59,672 nt of DNA. It comes from Amycolatopsis vastitatis. GTDB taxonomy: Bacteria; Actinomycetota; Actinomycetes; Mycobacteriales; Pseudonocardiaceae. The stretch lies in NCBI RefSeq assembly GCF_002234595.1, contig NZ_NMUL01000024.1:1-59672 (forward strand), read 5' to 3'. Positions within the stretch are counted from its first letter, which is position 1; every line of letters begins with the position of its first letter. Below the pieces are notes generated by a model. That model ran no database searches and was not told where the DNA came from. It worked only from the letters and a program-made list of their open reading frames with translations. The position numbers and the translations under genes were made by a program. Positions 8,349 to 17,106 of the stretch are shown in pieces.

Positions 8349-9713
8349 TCAGACCTTGGCCCGCTTGAGCACCCGCAACCCGAGCCCGCGCTTCACCGGC
8401 CAAGAAACCCCGCCCCGCCGGATCAGCACGACGGCACAGACGACCGCGGCCACGGCTGAAACCGCCCCGCCGATGTAGAACGGCGACCGCCCCCCGAACT
8501 CCTGAGCCATCCAGCCCACCATCGGGCCGCCGATCGGGTTGCCGCCGATAAGCACGAGCACGTACAGACCCATCACCCGGCCTCGCATCTCCGGGCTGAC
8601 CGACGTCTGCACCAGCGCGTTCGCGGTGTTGAGGAACGTCATCGTGGCGAAGCCGAGCGGGATCAGGGCGAGGCCGAACGTCAGGTACGTCGGCATGAAC
8701 GCCGTGAGCAGCTCGAACACGCCGAGGAAGAAGGCCGCCACCAGCATCAGCCGGACCCGTGGCCTGCCCTTCGTCCCGCGGCGGGCCGACATCACCGCAC
8801 CGGTGAACGTGCCCACCGCGACCAGCGTCGACAGCAGGCCGTAGCCGTCGGCCGCGGTGTGGAAGACGTTCGCCGCGACGATCGGGAGCGAGCTGAAGTA
8901 CGTGATGCCGAACGTGCTGACGAACAGGACCAGCACCATCACCGTCATCAGGTCCGAGCGGCGGCGGACGTACCGCAGGCCCTCGGCCAGCTGGCCCTTC
9001 TCGCGCGGCACCGCCGCGACGCGGAACAGCTTGTCCGGGTTCATCAGGACCAGCCCGGTGATCACCGCGACCGTGCTGAGCGCGTTCGCGATGAACAGCC
9101 AGCCGGTGCCGATCCAGGTGATGGCGAACCCGGCGATCGCCGGGCCGACGATCCGCGCCATGTTGAAGATCGACGAGTTCAGCGCGACGGCGTTCGCGAC
9201 CTGGTCGCGGCCCACCATCTCGGCGACGAACGACTGCCGCGTCGGCACTTCCAGTGCCGCCGTCACGCCGAGCGTGAAGCAGAGGACGTAGACCTGCCAC
9301 AGCGCGGCGAGCCCGGTCAGGTCCAGGACACCGAGCACCACGGCCTGCGCGCACGACGCCGCCTGGATCCAGGCCAGCAGCCGCCGCTTGTCGACGCGGT
9401 CGGCGAGGACGCCGGCCCACAGCGAGAGGAACAGCGTCGGCGTGAACTGCAGCGCGACCGCGACGCCGAGGGCGATCGGGTTGTTGCCGCTGAGGGTGAA
9501 CACCAGCCAGTCCTGGGCGATGCGCTGCATCCAGGTGCCGATGTTCGAGATGACCTGGCCGGTGAAGAACAGCCGGTAGTTGCGGACCCGCAGGGAGGCG
9601 AACATCCCGCCGCGCCGGGCGGGAGACGGTGGCGAAGAGGACGGCGGTGGGGCCGTGTCCCGGGTAGCAGTGGTCTCGATGGAACGCTTCGTTTCGCTAC
9701 CCGTGGCCGTCAC
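8349..9713 (-). CDS. MFS transporter, DHA3/EntS-like
   Basis: A 454-residue major facilitator with twelve predicted membrane helices after a Ser/Pro-rich N-terminal tail of about 35 residues. The motif-A-like loop between helices 2 and 3 is visible (WAGVLADRVDKRRLLAWIQ), and the N terminus of the transporter domain (FASLRVRNYRLFFTGQVISNIGTWMQRIA) is the hallmark of the EntS/DHA3 branch, which exports siderophores, macrolides or other drugs. It lies 5 bases downstream of a MarR-type regulator and is surely co-transcribed with it. An iron box lies beyond its 3' end. Substrate unknown. Confidence 0.9.
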   Translation of the reverse strand: MTATGSETKRSIETTATRDTAPPPSSSPPSPARRGGMFASLRVRNYRLFFTGQVISNIGTWMQRIAQDWLVFTLSGNNPIALGVAVALQFTPTLFLSLWAGVLADRVDKRRLLAWIQAASCAQAVVLGVLDLTGLAALWQVYVLCFTLGVTAALEVPTRQSFVAEMVGRDQVANAVALNSSIFNMARIVGPAIAGFAITWIGTGWLFIANALSTVAVITGLVLMNPDKLFRVAAVPREKGQLAEGLRYVRRRSDLMTVMVLVLFVSTFGITYFSSLPIVAANVFHTAADGYGLLSTLVAVGTFTGAVMSARRGTKGRPRVRLMLVAAFFLGVFELLTAFMPTYLTFGLALIPLGFATMTFLNTANALVQTSVSPEMRGRVMGLYVLVLIGGNPIGGPMVGWMAQEFGGRSPFYIGGAVSAVAAVVCAVVLIRRGGVSWPVKRGLGLRVLKRAKV

Positions 9714-9718
9714 CGTGG

Positions 9719-10150
9719 TTAGTTCCCCGCCATCCTGTCGATGATTTCGGCGGCTTTCGAGAGCACTTCACGCTCTTCGTCGCCGAGTTCCGCCAATTGC
9801 CGGTCCAGCCACGCCTCCCGGACGGAAATGGCCTTCCGAACGTAGGCCAGCCCGCTCTCGGACAACTCGACGATGGCTTGCCTGCCATCGGTCGGGTGCG
9901 GGCGCCGCTCGACGAACCCCATCTCCTCGAGCGCGGCGATCACCCTCGTCATCGAAGGTGGCTGGACGCCTTCCTTCGCGGCGAGCTGACCCGGGGTCAG
10001 CGCACCGCACTTGTGCAAGGTGGACAGCGCGGCGACCTGCGTCAACGTGAGGTCGTCCCCGACGCGCTGTGCCCGCAGCCGGCGGTTGAGCCGGACCACC
10101 GCGAGACGCAGACGGCTCGCCAAGGAGCGTTCGTGCGTGTCGCCGGACAT
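9719..10150 (-). CDS. MarR family transcriptional regulator
   Basis: A 143-residue winged-helix regulator. The recognition region is visible around residues 53-75 (LTPGQLAAKEGVQPPSMTRV) and the wing at RRPHPTDGRQAIVELSESG. It forms an operon with the MFS transporter that follows at 5 bases, the standard arrangement for a drug- or metabolite-responsive repressor of an exporter. An imperfect inverted repeat lies directly in front of its start (10154-10168) and may be its own operator. Confidence 0.92.
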   Translation of the reverse strand: MSGDTHERSLASRLRLAVVRLNRRLRAQRVGDDLTLTQVAALSTLHKCGALTPGQLAAKEGVQPPSMTRVIAALEEMGFVERRPHPTDGRQAIVELSESGLAYVRKAISVREAWLDRQLAELGDEEREVLSKAAEIIDRMAGN

Positions 10151-10153
10151 ATA

Positions 10154-10168
10154 GTTAGCATACCTTAC
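10154..10168. promoter_or_regulatory. imperfect inverted repeat upstream of marR-MFS operon
   Basis: GTTAG, CATAC, CTTAC: arms agree at 4 of 5 bases. On the minus strand the hexamer TATGCT overlaps it and could be a -10. Candidate autoregulatory operator. It also has a weak likeness to an iron box (12 of 19 positions by eye), which I do not regard as sufficient. Confidence 0.4.
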
Positions 10169-10254
10169 GAAACTTCCGACGCACGGTGATCCTCATCAAC
10201 CGGCAACCTGGAATACACCCGCGCGTCCTCCCCGGAGAGAACCTGGGGAGTCGG

Positions 10255-10842
10255 ATGAACAAGAAGCTGGTGGGCTCGGCCGTGGTCGGCGCGGCGGTCC
10301 TGGCGGTAGTGGTGGCACAGTTGCTCGGCGGCGGTGACGACGCACCGAAGGCCGCGCCGCCACCTCCACCACCTTCGCCGGTGCTGGCGTCCACGACGCC
10401 ACCGCCCCCGCAAGCCGAGGAGAACTACGACTTCCCGGCCGAGCCGGGCAGCGAGTCCGGCGGCTTCTCCATCACGGTCCCCGTGCCCGCGACCTGGGCC
10501 GCCACGCACGACAAGGACCGCGCCAGCTACCGCCACGGCGACCTCCTGCTGGAGACCGACCGGGTGCCCCTCGCACAGGAGGACCCGGTGAGGGGCCTCC
10601 GCGCCACGGCGAAGGCCGCCGGCCACGGCGGCACGGTCGCCGAGCACGCGCAGATCTCCGGTTACGACGCCGCCGAGTGGGACTACACCGATCCCCGCGG
10701 CGGAAGCCCGCGGCGGGTTTCGGTGGTCGGCCTCGGCGTCGGCGACACCCTCATCACGATCCGCTTCGAGGCGCCGACCGCCGAGTTCGAGCGCAACCGG
10801 GGCGTCCTCGACGCGGCGCTGCAGGTGGGCGGCGCCGGCTGA
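10255..10842 (+). CDS. membrane-anchored hypothetical protein
   Basis: A 195-residue protein that begins MNKKLVGSAVVGAAVLAVVV, a signal-anchor segment, followed by a Pro-rich linker (about residues 35-60) and an extracellular domain. The domain (FSITVPVPATWAATHDKDRA, then LLLETDRVPL, then a C-terminal VGDTLITIRFEAPTAEFERN) resembles the lipoprotein-like PsbP/LpqN folds of actinomycetes, but I cannot name the family. The start at 10255 is preferred to 10186 because it has GGGGAG just upstream and starts the membrane segment. Its stop abuts that of the convergent permease gene. Confidence 0.8.
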   Translation: MNKKLVGSAVVGAAVLAVVVAQLLGGGDDAPKAAPPPPPPSPVLASTTPPPPQAEENYDFPAEPGSESGGFSITVPVPATWAATHDKDRASYRHGDLLLETDRVPLAQEDPVRGLRATAKAAGHGGTVAEHAQISGYDAAEWDYTDPRGGSPRRVSVVGLGVGDTLITIRFEAPTAEFERNRGVLDAALQVGGAG

Positions 10843-12312
10843 TCACTTGAACGCCGCCTGGATCGGCCCGACCGCGAAGTAGGCGACGAAGGCCACCGCG
10901 ATCACCCACATCAGCGGGTGCACCTGGCGGGCCTTGCCGGTCGCCGCGCGGATGACGACGTAGCTGACGAAGCCGGCGCCGATCCCGTTCGCGATCGAGT
11001 ACGTGAACGGCATGACGACGATGGTCAGGAACGCCGGCAGCGCGATCGAGTAGTCGGTGAAGTCGATGTCGCGGACCTGCGACATCAGCATCGCGCCGAC
11101 GACGACCAGCGCGGGCGCGGCCGCCTCGACCGGCACGACCTGGTACAGCGGGGTCAGGAACATCGCGGCGATGAACAGCAGGCCGGTGACGATGTTCGCC
11201 AGGCCGGTCCGCGCGCCCTCGGCGATGCCCGACGCCGACTCGACGAAAACCGTGTTCGAGCTGGCGGAGCCGAAGCCGCCGGCCGCGCCGGCGAGGCCCT
11301 CGACGAACAGCGCCTTGCCGACGTTGGGCAGCTGGCCGTCCTTCGGGAGCAGATCGGCCTCCTTCGCGAGGCCGGTCATGGTGCCCATCGCGTCGAAGAA
11401 GTCGGCGAGCACCAGCGTGAACACCAGCAGCACCACGGTGATGATCGGCAGCCGCGTCCAGGCACCGAACGAGACGTCGCCGACCAGCGAGAGGTTGGGC
11501 AGGCCGAGCACCTGGTCCGGCAGCGCCGGGTAGCCGAGGTTCCAGCCCTTCGGGTTCGTGCCCTGTGACGGCCCGGCCTTGACGATCGCCTCGACGACGA
11601 CGGCCAGCACGGTCGAGGTCAGCACGCCGATCAGGATCGCGCCCTTGACCTTGCGCACGACCAGGATGCCGGTGACGAGCAGGCCGACGACGAACACCGC
11701 GGTCGGCCAGGACGCGATCGAGCCGTTGATGCCGAGGCCCACCGGGACGGTGGTGTGCGCGGCGTCCGGGAGCCGGCGCACGAACCCGGCGTCGACCAGG
11801 CCGATCAGGCAGATGAACACGCCGATGCCGACGGCGATCGCGGACTTCAGCGACGCCGGGACCGCCCGGAACACCGCGGTCCGGAACCCGGTGAGCACGA
11901 GCGCCACGATGATCACGCCCTCGATGACCACCAGGCCCATCGCCTCTGGCCACGTCATCTGCGGGGCGATGGTGACCGCGACCAGGCTGTTGATGCCCAG
12001 GCCGGTGGCGATGGCGAACGGGTAGTTCGCGATCAGGCCCATGAGGATGGTCATGACGCCGGCGACGAGCGCGGTCACGGCCGCGACCTGCGGCACCGGG
12101 AGGATGCCGCCGAGGACGTCCTTGTGCGCGCCCGCGTCGTCGGCCGAGAAGCTGCCGATGATCAGCGGGTTCAGCACCACGATGTAGGCCATCGTGACGA
12201 AGGTGACCAGACCGCCGCGCAGCTCGCGCGACACGGTCGAACCCCGCTCGGTGATCTTGAAGAACCGGTCCAGTGTGGACGTCCCGGTGCGGGTCGTCTC
12301 CTGCTCCGCCAT
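10843..12312 (-). CDS. NCS2-family purine permease (AzgA/PbuG type)
   Basis: A 489-residue, roughly 12-14-helix membrane transporter of the NCS2 family, the branch that takes up adenine, guanine or hypoxanthine with protons. Family signatures are visible near the N terminus (ELRGGLVTFVTMAYIVVLNP), in the first repeat (ANYPFAIATGLGINSLVAVT) and in the second (LVLADFFDAMGTMTGLAKEADL; LGSASSNTVFVESASGIAEG, here with Gly-Phe-Gly-Ser). Length is normal. The exact base is not readable. It is divergent from the small DUF2530 gene, with 44 bases between starts. Confidence 0.93.
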   Translation of the reverse strand: MAEQETTRTGTSTLDRFFKITERGSTVSRELRGGLVTFVTMAYIVVLNPLIIGSFSADDAGAHKDVLGGILPVPQVAAVTALVAGVMTILMGLIANYPFAIATGLGINSLVAVTIAPQMTWPEAMGLVVIEGVIIVALVLTGFRTAVFRAVPASLKSAIAVGIGVFICLIGLVDAGFVRRLPDAAHTTVPVGLGINGSIASWPTAVFVVGLLVTGILVVRKVKGAILIGVLTSTVLAVVVEAIVKAGPSQGTNPKGWNLGYPALPDQVLGLPNLSLVGDVSFGAWTRLPIITVVLLVFTLVLADFFDAMGTMTGLAKEADLLPKDGQLPNVGKALFVEGLAGAAGGFGSASSNTVFVESASGIAEGARTGLANIVTGLLFIAAMFLTPLYQVVPVEAAAPALVVVGAMLMSQVRDIDFTDYSIALPAFLTIVVMPFTYSIANGIGAGFVSYVVIRAATGKARQVHPLMWVIAVAFVAYFAVGPIQAAFK

Positions 12313-12356
12313 TCGCCCTGCCCATTCTGTCGCTGCTGCGGAGTACCCTTCACCAC

Positions 12357-12623
12357 GTGAGTGAACCGATCAATCCACCGGAGGTTACGGGCTCGTTGCG
12401 GCACACGCCGGAGCTGCCCGAGAGGCTGACCGACCTGACACCGGTGGTGATCGTAGGCACCTCGGTCTGGGCTGTCGCGCTGGTGGTGCTGTTCTTCACG
12501 ACTTCGGGGCTGTGGGTGCAGACGGCGCTGTCCGGTTTCGCGCTCGGCTTCGCCGGCTTGGCGATCATCGCCTGGCAGCGCGCCGCCGCCCGTCGCGGGT
12601 CGAAGTCGGCCCAGCGGCTCTGA
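12357..12623 (+). CDS. DUF2530 small membrane protein
   Basis: An 88-residue protein starting at GTG 12357. A Pro-rich tail (about 30 residues) is followed by two membrane helices (VVIVGTSVWAVALVVLFF and ALSGFALGFAGLAIIAW) and the basic C-terminal motif QRAAARRGSKSAQ, which is characteristic of the actinobacterial DUF2530 family. The longer open frame from 12273 is not used: it would run back into the start region of the permease gene. Function unknown. Confidence 0.83.
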   Translation: MSEPINPPEVTGSLRHTPELPERLTDLTPVVIVGTSVWAVALVVLFFTTSGLWVQTALSGFALGFAGLAIIAWQRAAARRGSKSAQRL

Positions 12624-12626
12624 CGA

Positions 12627-15446
12627 TTACGCGAGCAGCGTCTTCGGCGACGGGTCGTCGAGCAGTGCCGTGATCAGGTGCCGGTCGGGCCAGCGCCCGG
12701 TCGCCCAGGCGAAGGCACGCGCCAGGCCTTCCGACGTGTCGGCCGCGTGCAGCCGGTCGTCGGACCACCACTGGACGTCGTGTTCGGCGCCCTGGATCCG
12801 CACGGTGAGCGGGTCGTGCACCAGGACGCCGCCCTCGGGCAGCCGGATGCCGAGCTGGTCCGCGACGAGCTTCAGCGCGGGCAGCTCGGCCCAGGGCGCG
12901 TACTCGCCTTCGCTGGTCACCTCGGCCGGTTCGGTGCTCGCGAGCGGAAGGTCGAGCAGGTCCGCGAGCCGCTCCGGGTCCTCGGGGGCGACCACGTAAT
13001 CCGCCGGCTCCAGCGCGCCCGCGACCCACGGCACGTCGAGGACCAGCGCGTCGTCCACAACGGACCCGTCCGCCGCCCGGACGGCTCGCGGCGCACGCGG
13101 CTCGAACCCGGACTCGACGACGGCGTCGTAGGCGCGCGTCGTCAGCCCGGCCGAGACCGTGCGTTCCGGATCGGCGAGCCGGCCGAGGAGATCGTCGGCC
13201 TCCTCCACTGTGGACAGAACGAGATCAGCGCGCACCCCGGCGGCTTTGAGGAGTTCCTCGCTCAAGCCGAGATCGGGGACCTCGTCGTAGAGCCCGGCCA
13301 GGTCCGTGCCGGGCAGACGCCATTCGTTCGGCGCGAGGCCGCCGAGCACGGCGTACCGCGCGATCCACCAGGCCGCGTGGCCGTGCGGTTGACGCAGGGC
13401 GTGCCAGGTTTCGGGTCGCGCGGCGAGCAGCCGCAGCGCCGCGGGCCACGTGTCGTCGGCGACGAGGTCGAGGTCCCGGACGGCGACGAGCGTCGACGGC
13501 GGCTCCGGCAGCGCGTCCCACCAGGTTTCCTCGTCGGGCAGGTCGTGGTCGGGCTCGTGCGGTTCGTCGTCGACGACGAGAGCGAACGAGTCGAGCACTC
13601 CGGCGGCCTCGAGGGTGCTCTGCGGCCAGTCCTCGGCGAAGTCCTCGTCGAGGACGTCCATCGCCCCGTCTTCCTCGAAGACCTCTTCGTCGAAGATGTC
13701 CAGCAGCGGCGACGCCGGCAGGACGAGTTCGTCGGCACGGCGCCAGGTGTCGGTGCCGGGGAGGGCGAGCGCGCCCACCCAGCTCGGAGCGTCGTCCCCG
13801 CAGTCGGCGATCAGGCGCAGCACCGCACCGGCGAGCGTCGTACCGTCCAATCCGGACCGGACGTCCTCGACGCTGCGCTCGACGGCGTCACGCAGCTGGT
13901 CGGCGTTGAGCAGCTCGCGGGCGTCGGCGTGCTTGGCGCCCAAGCGTTCCAGGAGCGGGTGCGACGCGGCGGGGTGCACCAGCCGCAGGCCAGGAATGTC
14001 CACATCGGACAGAAGATCGAGCAGCTCGGCCGATCCTTCGACGAGCAGGCACCCCCGGGCACCCGGCAGCGTCCGGCCGTCCGACAGCGGGACGGGAAGA
14101 CCGTCCAGCCGTTCCGCGGCGAGCGCGTGCGAATCGACGGCGATCGCCAGAGCCGCGTAGACATCGCGCCACCAGCCCGGGTCGCGAGTGACTCCGGTGA
14201 GCGTGTCCAGCACCTCTTCGATGCCGATCACCTGCACCGCGACGGCTTTCAGCGCTTGCGCGGGTGCGGAACCCTTGAGCAGACCGGGTATGAGGTCGAC
14301 CAGCAGTTCGGGCAGACCGGGGACATCGACGTCGAGCACCTTCGCCTGGCGCCCGGCGACTTCCTTTCCGTCCTGAGTGGACAACCACGGCTCGGCGCTG
14401 AGCCCCGTCAGCACTTCGTCACGCAACTTCGCGTCCACAGTAGACTTCGGAAACCCGGGAACGGGGACGAGCGCGAACCGGTGCTCCGGCGGCAGCAGCC
14501 GGACGAGCCCGACGTACTCCTTCGCGGCCCCTTCAAGGGCTTTCGCCAAGTCGGGCCCAGGCTGCGCACGGCGGCGCGAGGGCTCGACGGGCACGGAAGC
14601 GAGCAGCCGGGCGGGCAGCGAAAGCCCGTCGTCGGTCGGGGTCGGCGCGTGCAGGACGTCTTCTTCGAGCGGCTCCGGCGTGCCGTCGGCGCCGACGGGG
14701 ACGGCCCACACGACGTCGCCGCGGTGGGTCAGCCAGCGGGTTTCCGTTTGCGGGCCCCGGATTTCGACGACGTTCCCGTCGGTCTTCCGTGTCCACACGC
14801 GACCGTCGACGTCGACTTCACCCAGCCAGGGAAGGGCGAGGAGGAGATCGGCGACGTCGTGCGCGAGTTCGTCGAGAAGGGTTTGCCCGTCGACATCGTC
14901 CCGCAGCGGCAGCCGGACTTCGGTGTCGAAGCCGGGTGGCGGGTCGGCGGGCACGGGCCACGGAAGCCGCAGGACGGGAACTTCCCCGTCGATGCCGGCG
15001 GCTTGCCGGGTGCGCTCGGCGGAGAAGGCGACACCACCGGTGGTGGAGACGACGCGGGGTGCATCGGAGACGGTCCGCACGGCGGCGAACCCGACCCCGA
15101 ACCGCCCGACGGTCTCACCGGTCTTGCCGGAAGCCCGCAGCGAAGCGAGCGACGCGACACCACGCGCATCGAGCGGGGCGCCGGTGTTGGCGAACCTGAG
15201 TTCGGAGTCCACAAGGGACACGCGAACGCGCCCGGGAGCGCGGGCGGCCATGGCGGCATCGGCGGCGTTCTGGGCGAGTTCGACGAAAAGCCGATCCCGA
15301 TAGGCGCCGACGCGCAGGTCGCGCTCGACGTTGGTGTCCTCGATGAGCCGGGTGGGCGAGTCCTGCCAGGCGCGCAGGGTCGCTTCCCGGAGCCGCGCGG
15401 TGCCGAAGGGATCGGCCACGGACGGCTCAGGCGTCGCGCTGGTCAC
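12627..15446 (-). CDS. sacsin-like GHKL ATPase (Hsp90-type N-terminal domain)
   Basis: A 939-residue protein with a GHKL (Hsp90/sacsin/histidine kinase) ATP-binding domain at its N terminus: the N-box LFVELAQNAADAA at residues 53-65 and the glycine box GRFGVGFAAVR at 114-124. The remaining about 700 residues are acidic and Leu/Asp-rich, with no motif I recognise. Actinobacterial relatives are usually annotated as molecular chaperone Hsp90 or sacsin N-terminal ATP-binding-like proteins, without known clients. The start overlaps the end of the DUF3027 gene by 20 bases, so the two are probably translated together. It ends 4 bases from the convergent DUF2530 gene. Large size and tight coupling make this an interesting unknown. 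Confidence 0.88.
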   Translation of the reverse strand: MTSATPEPSVADPFGTARLREATLRAWQDSPTRLIEDTNVERDLRVGAYRDRLFVELAQNAADAAMAARAPGRVRVSLVDSELRFANTGAPLDARGVASLASLRASGKTGETVGRFGVGFAAVRTVSDAPRVVSTTGGVAFSAERTRQAAGIDGEVPVLRLPWPVPADPPPGFDTEVRLPLRDDVDGQTLLDELAHDVADLLLALPWLGEVDVDGRVWTRKTDGNVVEIRGPQTETRWLTHRGDVVWAVPVGADGTPEPLEEDVLHAPTPTDDGLSLPARLLASVPVEPSRRRAQPGPDLAKALEGAAKEYVGLVRLLPPEHRFALVPVPGFPKSTVDAKLRDEVLTGLSAEPWLSTQDGKEVAGRQAKVLDVDVPGLPELLVDLIPGLLKGSAPAQALKAVAVQVIGIEEVLDTLTGVTRDPGWWRDVYAALAIAVDSHALAAERLDGLPVPLSDGRTLPGARGCLLVEGSAELLDLLSDVDIPGLRLVHPAASHPLLERLGAKHADARELLNADQLRDAVERSVEDVRSGLDGTTLAGAVLRLIADCGDDAPSWVGALALPGTDTWRRADELVLPASPLLDIFDEEVFEEDGAMDVLDEDFAEDWPQSTLEAAGVLDSFALVVDDEPHEPDHDLPDEETWWDALPEPPSTLVAVRDLDLVADDTWPAALRLLAARPETWHALRQPHGHAAWWIARYAVLGGLAPNEWRLPGTDLAGLYDEVPDLGLSEELLKAAGVRADLVLSTVEEADDLLGRLADPERTVSAGLTTRAYDAVVESGFEPRAPRAVRAADGSVVDDALVLDVPWVAGALEPADYVVAPEDPERLADLLDLPLASTEPAEVTSEGEYAPWAELPALKLVADQLGIRLPEGGVLVHDPLTVRIQGAEHDVQWWSDDRLHAADTSEGLARAFAWATGRWPDRHLITALLDDPSPKTLLA

Positions 15447-17055
15447 CGGTCACTTCGTCAACTCGGGCCTGCGCCTCGTCGGCGTGGGTGGGCACGGCGT
15501 CGCTCACCTCGGCCTGGGTGGGCTCGGCCTCGGCGGGCTCGGGCACCTCAGCCGCGGCGGGCACATCCTCGGCCCCGGTCACCACATTGCCGGCGACGGC
15601 AGCCTCGGGCACCTCGGCGTCGGCCGACGGGGGAACCGCATCGGTCGGTTCGGCCTCGGCAGGCTCGGGCGCCTCGGCTTGCGGCTCAGCCACCGCATCG
15701 GTCACCTCGGCCTGAGTGGGTTCGGCCTCTGCAGGCTCGGGCACCCCGGCCTCGGAAGCCGAGGCTTCCGGCGACTCGGCCACCTCGACCTGAGCAGCCT
15801 CGGGCACCGGCTCGTCGAGCGACTGAGGCTCGGTCGCCGATTCCGAGGGCGCAGGCGAGTCGGTCACTTCGGCCTGCGTCGGCTCCGCTTCCGCGGGCTC
15901 GGGCACCTCGGCCACAACCGGCTCGGCGGTCGCGTCGGCCTCCACCGTCTGCGGCTCGGCGACCGCACCGGCCTCCGCCGCCTGCGGCTCGGCTACCAAA
16001 CCATCCGGCTCAGCAGCCTCAGGCGCCACCGGCTCAGCAACCGCCGCCACCGGCTCGACCTGCTCAGCCACCGCCGCCGACTCCGGCTCAGCCTCCACCG
16101 GCTCGGCCTCCACCGGCTCGACCAGCAGCTCGACCTCGATCTCCGGCTCCACCTCCACCGGCTCCGCCTCCACCGGCTCGGCCTCCACCGGCTCGACCAG
16201 CAGCTCGACCTCGATCTCCGGCTCCACCTCGGCCGGTGAGACATCCGACTCCGCGACCCCCGTCTCCGGCTCGGCCGCCGCCGTCTCGACCACCTCCGGG
16301 GCCGGCGTGTAGTCCAGCAGCGAGTCGTCGTACACCAGCTCCGCCACCGGGACCGAGGACGTCAGCTCGACCTCGACCTCCGAGTGCGCGCCGCAGCCGT
16401 ACTCCACGTCGACCACGTGGCCGTCCGCCGGGGCGATGTCGTTGCTGCACACTCCGAACCTCCCGCGCAGCGAACCCGCCAGCGGCACGAAGAACCCGCA
16501 CGTCCCGCACACGTCCGGTGCGCTGCGCGCCATGTCCGACCGCGGTCCGAACTCGCCGCCGTGCCAGCGGGTCGCCGCCTCCGTGCGGCCGAAGCGGGAC
16601 AACACGTGGATGCGGCCGAGGCCGGCGTCGTGCGCCACCTCCTCCACCGCCGGGTCGTCCGACTGGAGGTACGCCGGGGCCAGCCGGGGGTCGTTCTCGT
16701 CCGTCGGGAAGATGTCGCCGACACCGAGGTCGCCCGCCCGCACGCGCCGCTCCCACGGCACCCACGGCGGGGCGATCAGCGCGTCCGGGCCCGGCACCAG
16801 CACGACCTCGCTGACCGTCACCGGCTCGTCGTCGCCCGCCAGGGCGACTGTCACCGACCAGCGCCAGCCGCCGTAGCCGGGCACCTGGGCCTCGAACAGG
16901 TGACTCGCCGTGACCGCATCCTCGCGGGTGACCCCCACGTGTGCGCCGAGCTGCTCCTCGGGTGAGTTCTCCAGCACCGCGGCTCGCGCGAACTCCACCG
17001 CGTCGGCGAGTTTGCGCTGCACGGAACCGTCGTCCAGGGTCAGCAGCAGAGTCAT
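15427..17055 (-). CDS. DUF3027 protein with long acidic Pro-Ala-Glu tail
   Basis: A 542-residue protein whose first 240 residues form the conserved actinobacterial DUF3027 domain (VTASHLFEAQVPGYGGWRWS; IAPPWVPWERRVRAGDLGVG; CGTCGFFVPLAGSLRGRFGVC with paired cysteines). The rest, about 300 residues, is a low-complexity tail of Pro, Ala, Glu and Val with repeated units such as PEPAEAEPTQAEVTDA and a 25-residue tandem duplication (encoded near 16120-16270). The start at 17055 is chosen because it opens the conserved domain; the frame stays open far upstream only as a shadow. It overlaps the next gene, the GHKL ATPase, by 20 bases. Function unknown; the Cys pairs suggest metal binding. Confidence 0.87.
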   Translation of the reverse strand: MTLLLTLDDGSVQRKLADAVEFARAAVLENSPEEQLGAHVGVTREDAVTASHLFEAQVPGYGGWRWSVTVALAGDDEPVTVSEVVLVPGPDALIAPPWVPWERRVRAGDLGVGDIFPTDENDPRLAPAYLQSDDPAVEEVAHDAGLGRIHVLSRFGRTEAATRWHGGEFGPRSDMARSAPDVCGTCGFFVPLAGSLRGRFGVCSNDIAPADGHVVDVEYGCGAHSEVEVELTSSVPVAELVYDDSLLDYTPAPEVVETAAAEPETGVAESDVSPAEVEPEIEVELLVEPVEAEPVEAEPVEVEPEIEVELLVEPVEAEPVEAEPESAAVAEQVEPVAAVAEPVAPEAAEPDGLVAEPQAAEAGAVAEPQTVEADATAEPVVAEVPEPAEAEPTQAEVTDSPAPSESATEPQSLDEPVPEAAQVEVAESPEASASEAGVPEPAEAEPTQAEVTDAVAEPQAEAPEPAEAEPTDAVPPSADAEVPEAAVAGNVVTGAEDVPAAAEVPEPAEAEPTQAEVSDAVPTHADEAQARVDEVTGDQRDA

Positions 17056-17106
17056 GCGGCCAATTGTGCCGCACGCATCCGCGGCGCCCGTGCCAGGCTG
17101 TTCAAC

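Noticed and set aside
8324..8459. Small open frame starting GTG 8324 downstream of the iron box
   Set aside because: Runs antisense into the MFS gene, has no ribosome site and no likeness to any protein.
10154..10168. Iron box before marR
   Set aside because: Only about 12 of 19 positions match the IdeR consensus; kept only as a possible MarR operator.
12678..16814. 1378-residue open frame on the plus strand
   Set aside because: Antisense shadow of the GHKL and DUF3027 genes; composition is Arg/Pro-rich and no motif is seen. High GC creates such long frames.
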